DNA from: Brasenia schreberi
Lineage: Eukaryota > Streptophyta > Magnoliopsida > Nymphaeales > Cabombaceae
Assembly: GCA_036023115.1 (NCBI GenBank)
Contig: JAYKKT010000079.1
Location: 16,765,501 to 16,829,500, forward strand
Length of the DNA stretch: 64,000 bases
Reading direction: 5' to 3'
Positions 1-10,900 of the stretch are shown here, in pieces. How positions within the stretch are numbered: the stretch's first letter is position 1; each line of letters starts with the position of its first letter. The notes under the pieces were generated by a model. The model was not told the DNA's origin and searched no databases. It saw only the letters and a list, made by a program, of their open reading frames with translations. The position numbers and the translations under genes were made by a program.

Positions 1-37
1 TATTTCTTATTAATCATTATTATGTTTTATTTCAAAT

Positions 38-496
38 GAATGGTGGACTTGCTTTGGTGTAGATGTACCGAACTTATCAAGGTTTGCTCAACGTATATTA
101 AGTCAAACATACAATTTGAGTAGGTGCGAGGGAAATTGAAGTTTCGAATGCATTAATATAAAAAAGAGAAACAAATTGGAGCATGATCAACTGCATAATT
201 TGGTATACATCGCATATAACATGAAGACAAGGTGTTTGAGATGATATTCTTTATAATTGGGTTGAAAAGGAGGAGCCCTCATCAATTTAGAGGATGAAAA
301 CTGGAGAACACTTGAAGTCGAAGCAGAACTTAGAATTGAAGATGGAGATGATGATGAAGATGAAGGTGTTGAATGGGTGGATCCAATTATGGAGGTGGAA
401 GAGGGAGGAGATGATGATGAGCTTGACTATGTCGATTACAATGCTTGTGTATCAACATTGTGGATGATTATTGGAAATGTAATTGTAACTTTGTAA
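38..496 (+). pseudogene. hAT-family transposase, C-terminal dimerisation region (decayed, partial)
   Basis: Reading from 38 gives EWWTCFGVDVPNL, RILSQTYNLSRCEGN and, after an in-frame TGA, KKRNKLEHDQLHNLVYIAYN. This is the pattern of the hAT dimerisation domain (usual plant form: WW..FG...PNL...A.RIL.Q..S.S.CERNWS.F, then KRN.L....LNDLVYV.YN). The TGA stands where the family has the Trp of ERNWS, so it is a Trp-to-stop change. After a frame break, bases 290-494 read as an acidic tail (EDGDDDEDEGVEWVDP, EEGGDDDELDYVDY) ending in TAA. Acidic tails are common at the end of such transposases. The N-terminal part lies outside the window. It is surely non-functional. Identification as hAT rests on motif recognition. 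Confidence 0.72.
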
Positions 497-815
497 TGTT
501 CTGGTCTCGATGATTGTAACTTTGTTGTTCATTAATGGTATTCAGTATTCACATTATAAATGATTGTTCATTATGAGATGCTATTTAATTTTGTTATGCT
601 AAGCTTGAGAGTACTCTCTTTTCACAATCTCTTTGAATATTCTTAGTCATAGTCATTTCTTAGGAATTATTCTTATAGTCATAGTCACAATGATCTTGAC
701 TATGTCGATTACAATGATTTTGTATCCATGTTGTGGATGATTATTGTAAATGTAATTGGATGATTGTAACTTCGTTGTTTATTAATGGTATTTAGCATTC
801 ATGCTATTAATTATG
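421..815 (+). repeat. Direct duplication downstream of the hAT relic
   Basis: Bases about 421-560 (GACTATGTCGATTACAATG... TGTGGATGATTATTG... GATTGTAACTTTGTTGTTC) recur with substitutions at about 687-805. The copies include the acidic tail end and 3' flank of the hAT relic, so the 3' end of that element was duplicated in place or two related elements lie in tandem. Confidence 0.6.
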
Positions 816-1139
816 AGACTTCTCTTCTATTATTAGTCATACTCATTTATTAGGAATTATCTCTTTGAAATGAAGCTTTTGGATTCAATTTTGTTTAACG
901 TTGATTGTGTTATATATGTTTTATTCATTAATTTCAATTCTTTTATTTTTTAGATTTATTAATATTTTTTAAATTTTTTTATTAAAAAATTAAAAATTTA
1001 CACAGAATCGTACGATACGAGCGTATCGGTGTTCAATACAATACGGGCACCGATACGCTTATAAATGGATGCATGATTTTTTTAAAATAGAAAAATATCT
1101 CGCAAAGATCCCACAAATATCTCATAAATAACTTTTGGA
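816..1139. other. AT-rich spacer, no gene seen
   Basis: AT-rich sequence. A stretch at 1003-1060 with CGTACGATACGAGCGTATCGG and CACCGATACGCTTATA looks like the subterminal palindromic repeats of plant DNA transposons and may be an end of the hAT element to its left, but no partner end was found. Confidence 0.3.
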
Positions 1140-1500
1140 AGCTCTATTTCCGCGGCATCTCAATCTCCCAATGAGTTCTTTCCTTTCGGCTTCACCTGAG
1201 TCGAGTTTGGTACTGAGCTCTGCCACTGCCTTCTCCGAAGCCTCTCTCTCACACACACTGATTGGGCTGCAACTTTCACACCACTAACTGATTTTCTTTC
1301 CTCACCTTTACCTCTCTCTCTTCAGATAGCTCCTCAAGTGGCCTCTTTTCGTTCAATTATTTCTCCAATTGAGATCTCAATTCCTCTAACTCCCGCAACA
1401 ATTCATGGTTTCTTTCTTCCTTCTCCATAAGCTCCTTCCTTCGCAATCTCGCTTTGTTTCAATCGAGTTTCGGGCTCTTTAATATTCTCAACCTCGAATC
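1140..1500 (-). pseudogene. Fragment of a coiled-coil protein gene
   Basis: Read on the minus strand, this stretch gives heptad-like Glu/Leu/Arg-rich peptide: KELMEKEERNHELLRELEELRSQLEK, a stop, then LNEKRPLEELSEERE, and in another frame EASEKAVAELSTKLDSGEAERKEL. Such spacing is typical of long coiled coils. The reading frame breaks at least twice, no start or splice sites were settled, and no family is recognised. It could be an exon remnant carried by a transposon. On the plus strand the same DNA gives only short Ser-rich frames, which I regard as shadows. Confidence 0.4.
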
Positions 1501-1654
1501 ATTCCTTTCTACGTAAATTAAGAACCCAAGCTCGATTGTATCTTGGAGTTGGGAAAAATAGGAAGGTATCATTGCTAAATGTCAAAATCAACCATCTTTG
1601 TCTTTTTGATATATAACAGTTTATTAAAGACCAAATGGTCACAGAGGTAAAGTT

Positions 1655-1684
1655 AACAACAACTAAGCCTTTTCTCAACGACAT
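1655..1684 (-). mobile_element. Relic of an RTE LINE 3' end
   Basis: AACAACAACTAAGCCTTTTC is the reverse complement of the last bases of the RTE elements at 14.57 and 30.72 kb (GAAAAGGCTTAGTTGTTGTT). Only about 30 bp survive. It lies just upstream of the B3 pseudogene. Target duplications are not clear. Confidence 0.55.
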
Positions 1685-1708
1685 GCAGGATCTTTGCAGT
1701 GTGCAATC

Positions 1709-2398
1709 ATGGAGGATCTCTATTTGTTATGTGATGATGTCGCTACTTATATTAGCGATGGTAAGGCCCTCACACAATAAGATAAGGAAAAAAAAGAGTA
1801 GTGCAGGACGGCGAGGAAGAGAAGGAAGTAAAACATCAGAAACGACGAGAAGAAGAGCGCAAGTCTATACGATCATTTGTATTTCAAAACAAAGGAACAC
1901 GATTCGTCAACACAGAAAGTGGGATTACTAGAGGCCATATGTAGGGCACGCCCGCAAGAGAGAGATAGCGATACAAATGTGATCAAGTTCAACCATAGCA
2001 CTACAAAAAAACTCATGCACACTGACACGACGAAACCTCATGGGCGACTCTTGCTCAACAAGAACAAGGAGTTTATGAAATGTGTCTTACAGAAGGTCTT
2101 GTCTCCGGAAGAGAAAGCCATGATGGAGAAAGGCGGCGGACTCATGGTGCCGACTTTCGATAAGGAAGGCCGATTGTGGACTTTGATATTTAAGTATTGG
2201 GAGAGCAACAAAGGCTATGTCCTTAATGACAAAGACTGATTTCGTACAGTGAAAGCAAATGGGTTCACCAAAGAGCAAACCATTGAAGTGCAGAGTTTCA
2301 GAGAATCGTCAACGAATAGGTTGTGATTCTTAATTGGCAGAGTTGTGGAGGCAAAAACCGATAATGAGCAAGAAGATCAACATTTGGAGCATTGCTAA
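1709..2398 (+). pseudogene. B3-domain protein (DUF313 / At2g31720-like group), disrupted
   Basis: From the ATG at 1709 the peptide begins MEDLYLLCDDVATYISDG, then a Lys/Arg/Glu-rich linker in shifting frames, then from about 1960 a B3-like domain: GRLLLNKNKEFMKCVLQKVL, SPEEKAMMEKGGGLMVP, LWTLIFKYWESNKGYVLND, and after an in-frame TGA FRTVKANGFTKEQTIEVQSF. The order matches plant B3 domains of the DUF313 group: a LLL..EF segment, then Y.L...W...V...GL..GD.I..WSF. B3 proteins are DNA-binding transcription factors of the nucleus. The TGA replaces the Trp before the F-R-x-V motif, a second TGA follows at about 2325, and the linker needs frame changes. No intron is evident. I take it to be a pseudogene. 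Confidence 0.62.
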
Positions 2399-2399
2399 A

Positions 2400-2880
2400 A
2401 TTTTGTTATTTAGTGAGTTAGTTTTCTTGTTGATCAAACAGACGGCAAACGATCTTGCAACTTAGTTTCAAGAGGTGGTCAAGAAGTTGAGTTCTTAGTA
2501 TTTTATATGTTGTGATACATTTATTTCTTCAATAAGTTTTTTTGAAGTATTGAAAGCTTTGGTTCTTCCTTCCTCTCATTCTATATTCGATCGATGGAAA
2601 ATGTGTGTATTCATATAGTTTCCTGCCCATAATGTGACCAAAGGCAAGATATATTTTCGTAACTCCAGCCACGAACTTCATATGCAAAGCGAAAAAACTC
2701 AACGGTTCATTTGAAGCATTAAAAAGATTTTCAGAACAATGTTTAAGACGTTTGATAACTACTTAACTACAAAAAAAAAGACCATATTTTATGTATCCAA
2801 TCAACTTACTCATGTCGAGCAATACATTTCGTTGCTTCATATGGACCATTGGATATGAAAGCGGGTATGTACTCGAGAAA
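2400..2880. other. Spacer, no gene seen
   Basis: Mixed AT-rich sequence between the B3 pseudogene and the CT microsatellite. No coding, RNA or repeat feature could be supported. Confidence 0.5.
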
Positions 2881-2882
2881 AA

Positions 2883-2971
<89 letters not shown>
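2883..2971. repeat. (CT)n microsatellite
   Basis: About 88 bp of almost pure CT dinucleotides with one TTT interruption near 2895. It makes artificial Ser-Leu and Arg-Glu frames on the two strands. Confidence 0.97.
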
Positions 2972-2973
<2 letters not shown>

Positions 2974-3265
2974 GTTGGCAAATCAGTTTACTGGTGGGGT
3001 TCGGGTTGGGTAAAAAAATTATGTTGACCTGGACCCTACCCGATTCATTGTTCCAGTCCACTTTGAACACCACAATGTGACCTGGTCGGATATGGGTCAA
3101 TCTTGTTCGACCTGATTACTATCCTATATGTTTGTGTGTGTGCATGTATACGCTATAAATAGTTAGATAATGTAAAATGCACATGTTTGTAAATATAATA
3201 CTTGAAATATGCATTGATATTTATTTCGGGTTGGTTTTGGGTAGAATCTGGTCAACCCGGACCAT

Positions 3266-3722
3266 CCCGAATTTTTCTCAGGCCACTTTTGCAAGGCCTG
3301 GACCCAAACGGGGTGCGTAACTGGTGACCTGAACACGAACTTTTTGTGTAGGTAGAACATTGTAACCACCACTCTCTCTCCCGAACTTTTCTCAGGCCAC
3401 TTTTGCAAGGCCTGGACCCAAACGGGGTGCCTAACTGGTGACCTGAACACGAACTTTTTGTGTAGGTAAAACATTGTAACCACCACTCTCTCTCCCGAAC
3501 TTTTCTCAGGCCACTTTTGCAAGGCCTGGACCCAAACGGGGTGCCTAACTGGTGACCTGAACACGAACTTTTTGTGTAGGTAAAACATTGTAACCACCAC
3601 TCTCTCTCCCGAACTTTTCTCAGGCCACTTTTGCAAGGCCAGGACCCAAACGGGGTGCCTAACTGGTGACCTGAACACGAACCTTTTGTGTAGGTAAAAC
3701 ATTGTAACCACCACTCTCTCTC
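3266..3722. repeat. Tandem repeat, four copies of 114 bp
   Basis: Four head-to-tail copies start at 3266, 3380, 3494 and 3608 with the motif CCCGAA(C/T)TTTTCTCAGGCC. The period is exactly 114 bp each time and copies differ by only a few bases. Because 114 is divisible by three, one minus-strand frame stays open through all copies and repeats a 38-residue unit (GERVVVTMFYLHKKFVFRSP...). The unit has no recognisable domain and the frame begins in a TA microsatellite, so I read this as a minisatellite, not a gene. Confidence 0.95.
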
Positions 3723-3724
3723 TC

Positions 3725-3806
3725 CCTATATATATATATGTATATATATACATATGTATATACATACATATGTATATACATATGTATATATATATATATA
3801 TATACA
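3725..3806. repeat. (TA)n / TATG-rich microsatellite
   Basis: Runs of TATATA mixed with CATATG directly after the 114-bp repeat array. Similar TA/CA-rich runs recur at 3885-3970. Confidence 0.9.
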
Positions 3807-4039
3807 TGTGGTTGAACCCAAGGGGTTATGGTTTTGGATTAGTATACTTTCTTGGGGTGGAACCGAGGTTGGAGCCAGGGTATACACATATATATATATA
3901 TACACATATGTACAGCTTTTTTCATGACATGTGTATATGTATATGTATGTGTATATATATAGTACATATACATATTCTTAAATGTGCCAAAAATGTCTGG
4001 CCTGACCATCCCGACAAAGCTCGTTTTGACATCTCTAAA

Positions 4040-4880
4040 TCTATTTAGAAAAAATTCTGCTCCCTAACGTACCCATTGGGCCTGCCTTTGATGCGATATA
4101 GACAAGCAGTCCGGGTTCGATTCCTGCAATTGTCACTCCTGCAATTTTCCAAGAAGGTGTTCGATTACGAGGCTGAGTTTGTTGAACTGTTTATTTTAGG
4201 CCCAATTCTAACAGCCCGATGGTCTACTGATGAGTTACATAAACAAGTAAAAAGTGGGATCGTACTGGTGTTGGATTTTGATTACGAGGCTTGTGCCTAT
4301 GACTGTTCATTCCCTGTCTGATTTCTAAATAAAGGAGAAGAATTGCTTAAGAAAATTGTGATTCTCTGATCAAAGTTGGAAGATGACACAAAAGTAGGCA
4401 AAAGAGGAGCTCCTTCGGCACCTTCTTCCTTCAAGTTTCTTGATAATGGCCATCTCACACGCACAGAATTCATGCAACTGAAATTGTCATATAAAGTATC
4501 ATGCTCTAGATCACTTTGCAGTTTGCCTCATATCTCCACTATGCTTAAGTAAGAAGCTGCGACTAGGAATGCCAATCTTAATGCAACCTGCAGGTACACA
4601 CATGCAAGGCGTGCCCGGTCCGCGGTACCGACCCATGATCGGGATATCATGTGTTATTGCAAGGAGCTTTTTGGTCTCAATATGAAAGGAAGAGAGCAAC
4701 GAAATGGAATAAGGCAAAACAAAGTATGCGAGACAATTGAAGAAACCATACTTTTAAGACCTTTTGGTTAAGACCATGTATTTGATCTTATTATTTTGAC
4801 ATCTCATATGTTGTTCATGCGACCACATGATATTCAATTATATTTGAGAAAGGAATATTATAATATTCTTGTGGTTATAA
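4040..4880. other. Spacer with one Pol III B-box-like site
   Basis: CCGGGTTCGATTCCTGC at about 4111-4127 resembles the B box of a tRNA gene or SINE, but no tRNA cloverleaf or convincing A box surrounds it. No coding gene was recognised. Confidence 0.35.
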
Positions 4881-4882
4881 TG

Positions 4883-5290
4883 GAGGTGTGCACACCCAGA
4901 GTAATGAACTGCACGGCCGGCGGAACAGGGGACCGCTTCCCTCTTCCTGGTTCGGTTACGGTGTATCAGGAAACCGGAACCAACTGTTTCAAACCGTCGC
5001 TAACTAAGTTTTACATATTTTTTTCTAACAACCAATATCACAAACTTATTGGTAGCTAATGGCACTTCCTACTGTTGTGGTTGGTGGGGAGTTTGACTCC
5101 TAAAAGACGATTTATCTGTCTTTTTTAAAAGTGAAACGGTTTCGAAACGGTTCCAAAACCACAACCGAAACGGAACATGTTTAGCATAAACTAACCTCTA
5201 GCAGGTTCCAAAACCTTTTGTTTCCTGAATTTGAGGTGGGTTTGGGTAGAGAGCGAACCAGCCCCAAACTTGCCCTATTGCCACACCTAG
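4883..5290. mobile_element. Possible hAT-like non-autonomous element
   Basis: The left end GGAGGTGTGCACACCC and the reverse complement of the right end, TAGGTGTGGCAATAGGG, form a weak inverted repeat, and the interior is rich in GGTTCGGTT / GGAACC segments seen in other elements of this window. A matching 8-bp target duplication was not found, so the boundaries are uncertain. Confidence 0.35.
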
Positions 5291-5294
5291 TCAT

Positions 5295-5425
5295 CACTCT
5301 CTTGGCCAGGGCTCCACTGGAAAGAGTCTTCAGTTTCAACTTAGTTGTGGGTTCAATACCGTGGGTCTGGTAGCATTTTGCCTAGCCCTACCTTGCCTTT
5401 TAAGCAAAAAAAAAGTTCAACCATA
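5295..5425 (+). mobile_element. tRNA-derived SINE (candidate)
   Basis: It has an A-box-like TGGCCAGGGCTCCACTGG (5303-5320), a B box GGGTTCAATACC (5349-5360) and an A-rich tail (5405-5414). This is the layout of plant SINEs transcribed by RNA polymerase III. A target duplication was not resolved. Similar A/B box pairs occur at 14.62, 16.2, 55.1 and 56.5 kb. Confidence 0.5.
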
Positions 5426-5429
5426 GATA

Positions 5430-6100
5430 AAGTGTCAAAAAAGATACAAGGTAGGTGAAAGAATAAAGTAAGTTATGATTATATATATATATATATATAA
5501 CCACCATACGATATATTACAGAAACCATGGTATAACCATGGGTTGTTCACTTCAAATTTAGAATATTAAAAGAAACATAAAATAATATGCGTGTTTATAA
5601 TGCATGTGCTACAGTGCTACTTGCCTTTCCCTAAAAAAAAAATCTAGAGTTGCCACTAATTTGGATTCTTATATGAGAACGTAATTATTTTTGCGCAAAA
5701 AGAAATTTTTTAAAAGCGTGCCTAATTAGATGTAGATTAACCCTTTTTCCACGCTAAGCTACATGCATTCTTAGTCACCATAGAGCATAACGATATGCCA
5801 CATTAGTGTTTAAATGCATAAAGAAAATAATTATCCTTTAGTATCTCCTTTCAACACTTCAAAGGCATTAAAGTGTTCACTACTTTTTTTTAGAACTTTT
5901 ATTGAAGAGCAAAGAAGATCATGACCACCCACTATAAGCATAAGTATATGAAAATACACTTAAAGTATGAAAGTCATCAAGAGAACGCATTTATGAGTGT
6001 ACCTGAAAAGAATTGCAATCTTTCAAAGTACACTTAGCTCTTTTAATTTAGGAAAATACGTCTTCTTTTTTTTGTATGGTTTATCAACAAGGTCCAAGTG
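5430..6100. other. AT-rich spacer, no gene seen
   Basis: AT-rich sequence with a short TA run at 5478-5498. Nothing coding was found. Confidence 0.5.
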
Positions 6101-6103
6101 ACC

Positions 6104-6440
6104 GCTTAGGCATGTCCAGTTCCAGTTCCCTGGAACCAGGTCTGTTTCAGTCCAGGTTCATAACCGTCAGTTGTACTTTCAGTCCAGAACCTCAAGAAAA
6201 CATGAAAAGTAAAAAAATGGAAAAAAAAAAACTTTAAAAGTAGCAAAGAAAAGAGTGGAACAAGTGGTTCAAAACTGCTGGTTTTGGTTTCATGAAAGGT
6301 GAAACTGGAACTGAACCAACGCATCCTCTGGTTCTATTATGGTTTCAGTTTGACCTTTTTCAGTTCTAGCTGCTCTTCTTTGCAGCTTGGTTTGATTCGG
6401 GTTCAATGGTCCAGTTCCTAACTGGACATGTATAAGTTCA
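6104..6440. mobile_element. MITE-like element with CATGTCCAGTT ends
   Basis: The left end GGCATGTCCAGTTCCAG (about 6109) is matched in inverted orientation by AACTGGACATGTATA (about 6420-6435). The interior is full of GGTTCCAG / CTGGAACC segments. Target duplication is not clear. Related GGTTCC-rich sequence occurs at 33.95-34.3, 54.7-54.95, 55.25-55.75 and 57.06-57.2 kb. Confidence 0.45.
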
Positions 6441-6577
6441 CCTAAAATTAGCTTACAGTAAATTCTGATTTAACCCTTCCAACTTTTGGAGTGGCAGATC
6501 TACCTTGAAGAGGACAGGGACACCCACCCCATCCAAATTTTAGAATAATATAGAAAATACAGGGTTTGCCATAGAAG

Positions 6578-7077
6578 TAGAGTGGCAATTTAGACCTGAC
6601 CAACTCGACCCGAAATAACCGTGTTATGGTCGGGGTTAGGCACCCTGGATCTTTCCAAAATGAACCCCCCCCCCCCCCCCAACAGAAGTATCTATTTATC
6701 TACCTATACACACACACACACCCCCCCCCCCCCAACAGAAGTATCTATTTATCTACCTATACCTATACACACACACACACACACCCCAACAGAAGTATCT
6801 ATTTATCTACCTATACACACACACACAATGATATGCATATAATGTATATCATATGATATACACACCTATACTATATGTGCATGTCTATAACATACATAAC
6901 ACAGATACTTATGCACACAGGCACAAAAACATGCACACATATGTATATATTCCTTTATATATATATATACATGCGATTTTGTCTTTAAAATGGACCCAAA
7001 ATTAAAAAAAATAGGCATAGGCGTACCTGATTTTGATGAAATCCGAACATGACCCGTTGACCCGATTTGCCACCCTA
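6578..7077. mobile_element. Non-autonomous hAT-type element, 500 bp
   Basis: The ends are inverted repeats TAGAGTGGCAA (left) and TAGGGTGGCAAA (reverse complement of the right end). The flanks CATAGAAG (6570-6577) and CCTAGAAG (7078-7085) agree at 7 of 8 bases, the duplication length made by hAT transposases. The interior encodes nothing; it holds poly-C, (CA)n runs and three copies of a unit beginning ACAGAAGTATCTATTTATC. Confidence 0.7.
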
Positions 7078-7499
7078 CCTAGAAGATCCAATGTTCTGCA
7101 ACATACAGACTGTGTTTAATATTACACCTCCTGCAATAGGCAACGGTGACTGAAAATAAACTTGTGAATTTAATGAACCATTCCTAACATACACACTGAG
7201 TTTCAGGGCAAGCTGAAAGCTTAATTGATTAACCTCGATATTGATCAGTTTTAGTTCAGGGTAGATGGTTGATTTCAAAGTGAATCTTTGGTGGATTTTA
7301 GCAAGTGTACAAAATAGGTGTCCTTTTAGAACTGTAGTGAATTTTAGATGCTCTTTTCAAGTGCCAATATCCCACTAACGAATATTCCAGTAATTCTTTA
7401 TTACTGCCAAATACGTCTACTACTCCTGAGAACATCCTTAAACAATTTGAGAGGTAATATCTGATCTATAAAAGATTAAAACTGTAGAACGGCACTTGA

Positions 7500-7955
7500 T
7501 TACCGGAAAAAGCTAAACGGCGCCATCAAGAGAGAGAGAGAGAGAGAGACGTTGATTAACCGCCAAATTATAGGAGATAAGTGTGGAGAGAGAGAGAGAC
7601 CCCACAAGAACCGCACCCATAGAAAATAATTTATGCCCTGTTATTCTTTTTAACTCCTCCGTTTGGTTTGTTTGGTCAGACTACGCAACCATGTCATCGT
7701 CCATGAAATCGTGGCCTCCACTCATTCCCCTTCACGCCTCCTCTCCTTATTCCCTCCTTTAACCCTCTCCCCCCTCTGGCAGACAGTCCCACGCGCACGC
7801 AAGGCCTTTCGAAGCACTCAACTCTAACTTGTGAAAACCAACCCCCTTGAGATCTGAAAGAGCAACAGATGTGGAGAGCGAGGAACATAAGGTATCGGAG
7901 AAACGCGGTGATGGGTATTTGATATCTCGTTACTGTTCGGTTGTTTTGTGAAGAA
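7500..7955 (+). promoter_or_regulatory. Probable promoter / 5' UTR of the At3g27390-like gene
   Basis: This precedes the ATG at 7956. It has two short GA runs (about 7530-7549 and 7587-7600), which are common in plant core promoters and 5' UTRs, and CT-rich stretches. No TATA box or transcription start could be fixed. Confidence 0.35.
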
Positions 7956-10900
7956 ATGGAGCCCCCAAGAGGGTTGTGGTCAAGTTTGTGTAGTCTCGTC
8001 TACTTCCTGCCCTTCTTTCTAGGTTTACTTCTACTTGGCGTCGTAAAAGGTGAGCCCCCGTCTTCATGTCTTGTCGTGGTTCGCTTTGCTTTTGTGAATG
8101 AGATTTTAGTTGGGGATGCTCTGTAGGTGTGATCTTTTGCCCTGTGATATGCGTTATCATGACGATAGGAAACTCCGGGGTCATCTTGGGCCTGTGGCCT
8201 GCTCATGTATTTTGGACTTATTACTGTACAATTAGGTAAGTTCTTCATGTCTCTCTAAATGGAACAGTGTGTGTGTGTGTGTTGTGTGTGCGTGGGTTGC
8301 TGTGTTTGTGTTATGCCCTCTTAAGTATATTCATGTCTGTGTAGAAAGTAGAGGGGTGGGCACAGTGGGATTTTTCAGCATATATATGTCCATGTTTCTT
8401 TAGAAGCTAGCAGTGTGTGTGTGTGAGTGAGTGAGAGATGCTCAGACAAATATATCATGTAGAATGTAGATCTGTGTGTGTGTATGCGCTCGCATCTGAT
8501 GCCCACGGAAGTTTTCAAGTTTCTCTAGAAGGATACAGATGCCGGAGTGTGTGTGTGGATGGGTGGGCACATGCAGATAGTGATCATAAGAGGGAGACTA
8601 GGAAAGATATGAAATTCGGTGACTTCATTATTTGTATCTGTGCAGAAGCAAATTGCTAGGACCAATACTCAAGACAGGATTGTGTGTCTGCATTACTGTT
8701 CTATTGGTTCTCTGGCCAGTGGCAAGTATAGTTGGTAGCATTCTGACTGGTGCGGTCTATGGGTTCTTTTCACCCTTAGTGGATACGTTTGAGGCAGTTG
8801 GGGAAGGCAAAACTGATCAATTCATCCACTGTCTGATTGTACGTGGTTAATTTCTCATCCTCCTTTGTGTGTTCTTCCTATATGGGGATTTTTATGATCT
8901 CAGAAGTTTGTAGGATGGAACATGGACTTCAGTTAAGGGGAGTTTTACTGTGGTGAGGGATTTTGCGGATGTATGCTTTCACTCTTACTTCTCGGTCATG
9001 GATGACCTCAGCACTCAGGAACCTCAATATGGGAGGCCACTAGATATAAGGTTTGTTCTCATCATGTTGGTTTGAAATACCCTAATATGACAGTATTTAT
9101 AACGCTTCTGGAAATTCCTTATGGTGGCTTCACAAGGCTAATGCATTGTGTTCTTAAAAGATTAGAAAAGGAGGAAGCCTCAATGTTAGTATTCAGTTTA
9201 GATTACAATGATAATCCTTTATCCTTATGGATTTGGAGCTTCGTCAATATGCTTCCCTCCAAAGTAGAGAAATTTTCTATAATATGAGAAGGCTATTTCT
9301 TCTGGAACCAGTGGCAGCTGCCATTGGCTCGAAAGCCAACCCCTGCTTTTAGCTGGTCTCTAGCATATCCAGAACTGGAGATGCTAACATCAGAGCCTTT
9401 TTGAATGTGAGGGAAAGTACTCACTTTAGATCATGTTCATTAATTGCTGAAAAACTAGTGGATAACCTGACAACAACAGAACTCATAAAAATCCAAATGT
9501 AGATCTGATATTTTGTGTTATTTCACAATAAGAATAAAACAGTATCCTCGCCATGGGAATATTGGCACTAGATAGCCTATTGCAATAGATAGATGTGGCA
9601 GTGCCCTGTGACACTTTGGTGGTTCTAAGAGATGCATGTCCATATAATTTTTTATGCATCAATTTAATTATTTACTGAATAATATATGATCATACATCAG
9701 AGTAGAAATTCAGTTGATCATACATCTGATAAGATATATATTTTACATCATTTTTATTGAACATACATCTGACAAGATATGTATGTATATATGTTGCACC
9801 AATTTTATTCTCACTGCACCATGGTTGTTTTCTTCCTTATTAGTACTGGAAAAGTTTGCCTTTTCAGAATGGAGATCTTATGCTCTTTGTTGATGAATTA
9901 ACTCACTTTCTTGTTGGATGGCTTTTCATTTGCAGGATTTTTAGTGTGCCTGGGGCTCTCATAATCGGCTTGCTTGGTATAATTGTCGATGTGCCTGTTA
10001 TTTTCCTGATAGCTCTATACAAGAGCCCTTTCATGCTTTTCAAGGGTTGGCTTCGGCTGATTCATGACCTAGTAGGTCGAGAGGGGCCATTTTTAGAGAC
10101 TGCATGTGTGCCTTTTGCTGGATTAGCAATTCTTCTGTGGCCACTTGTCGTTACTGGAGCTGTACTTGCTTCATTTCTATCAAGCATTCTCCTAGGAGGA
10201 TATGCAGCTGTTGTCACATACCAGGTACTTATTGATCTTGTTCATGTTGAAACTTTGAACTTTAATCTGATGCTGTACATATTTTAGTTCAAATGTTTAA
10301 TGCTACATGTCAAGCGCTGTCATTCTCTTATAACGACTTTTATATAATTGAAAGCTTGAAAGATGTTGAAAACGCACTTGAAAGCACCATAATGAAAGTA
10401 TTTACCATATCTATATCGTCGACTAATTTCATATGATCATTCAAAACCTACCCTGAATTTTTGTGTGGGTTATAGAAACATAAAGTAATTGCCTCGAAAA
10501 GAACTTTCTTTCATTGATTATGGTCCAGCCCAATCATTGTGCGTCACATGGAAGTTCTGTGTTGCCTTACTATTGATTCTGTGCTCTGATGCATTTAGAG
10601 CTTCTTTGCCTCACACAAAACAAGAAATGCTACATATATGTATATTCAAGTTTACCTGCTTATGGTATAATCTGTTGTGACTTCAAAGATGCCAAGGCCT
10701 CCGTTTGTGATGAATGAGATAGGAGTTCAGAGGTCTTGGTTTAGGTGATGTCTGGATGCTGTAAGGCTTGAGTAAGCTGGCTCGTGTTCGTTTGTGCCCC
10801 TGTTTCATGCAGTTGCCATCGGCTGCATGGTTATCAGGAAACTCTGCATTAAAAGTGTTTCAGCAATAAAAGTTTATTCTATTCATACAGGGATGCCCCA

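Noticed and set aside
2791..3100. Open frames of Ser-Leu and Arg-Glu repeats on both strands
   Set aside because: They are the translation of the CT microsatellite; flanking peptide has no family signal.
3163..3807. 214-codon minus-strand frame
   Set aside because: Held open only by the 114-bp tandem repeat and begins in TA repeats.
4105..4130. tRNA gene suggested by GGGTTCGATTCC
   Set aside because: No acceptor stem, D arm or anticodon arm could be folded around it.
6621..6856. Two overlapping Pro/Thr/His-rich plus-strand frames
   Set aside because: Translation of C and CA runs inside a hAT element.
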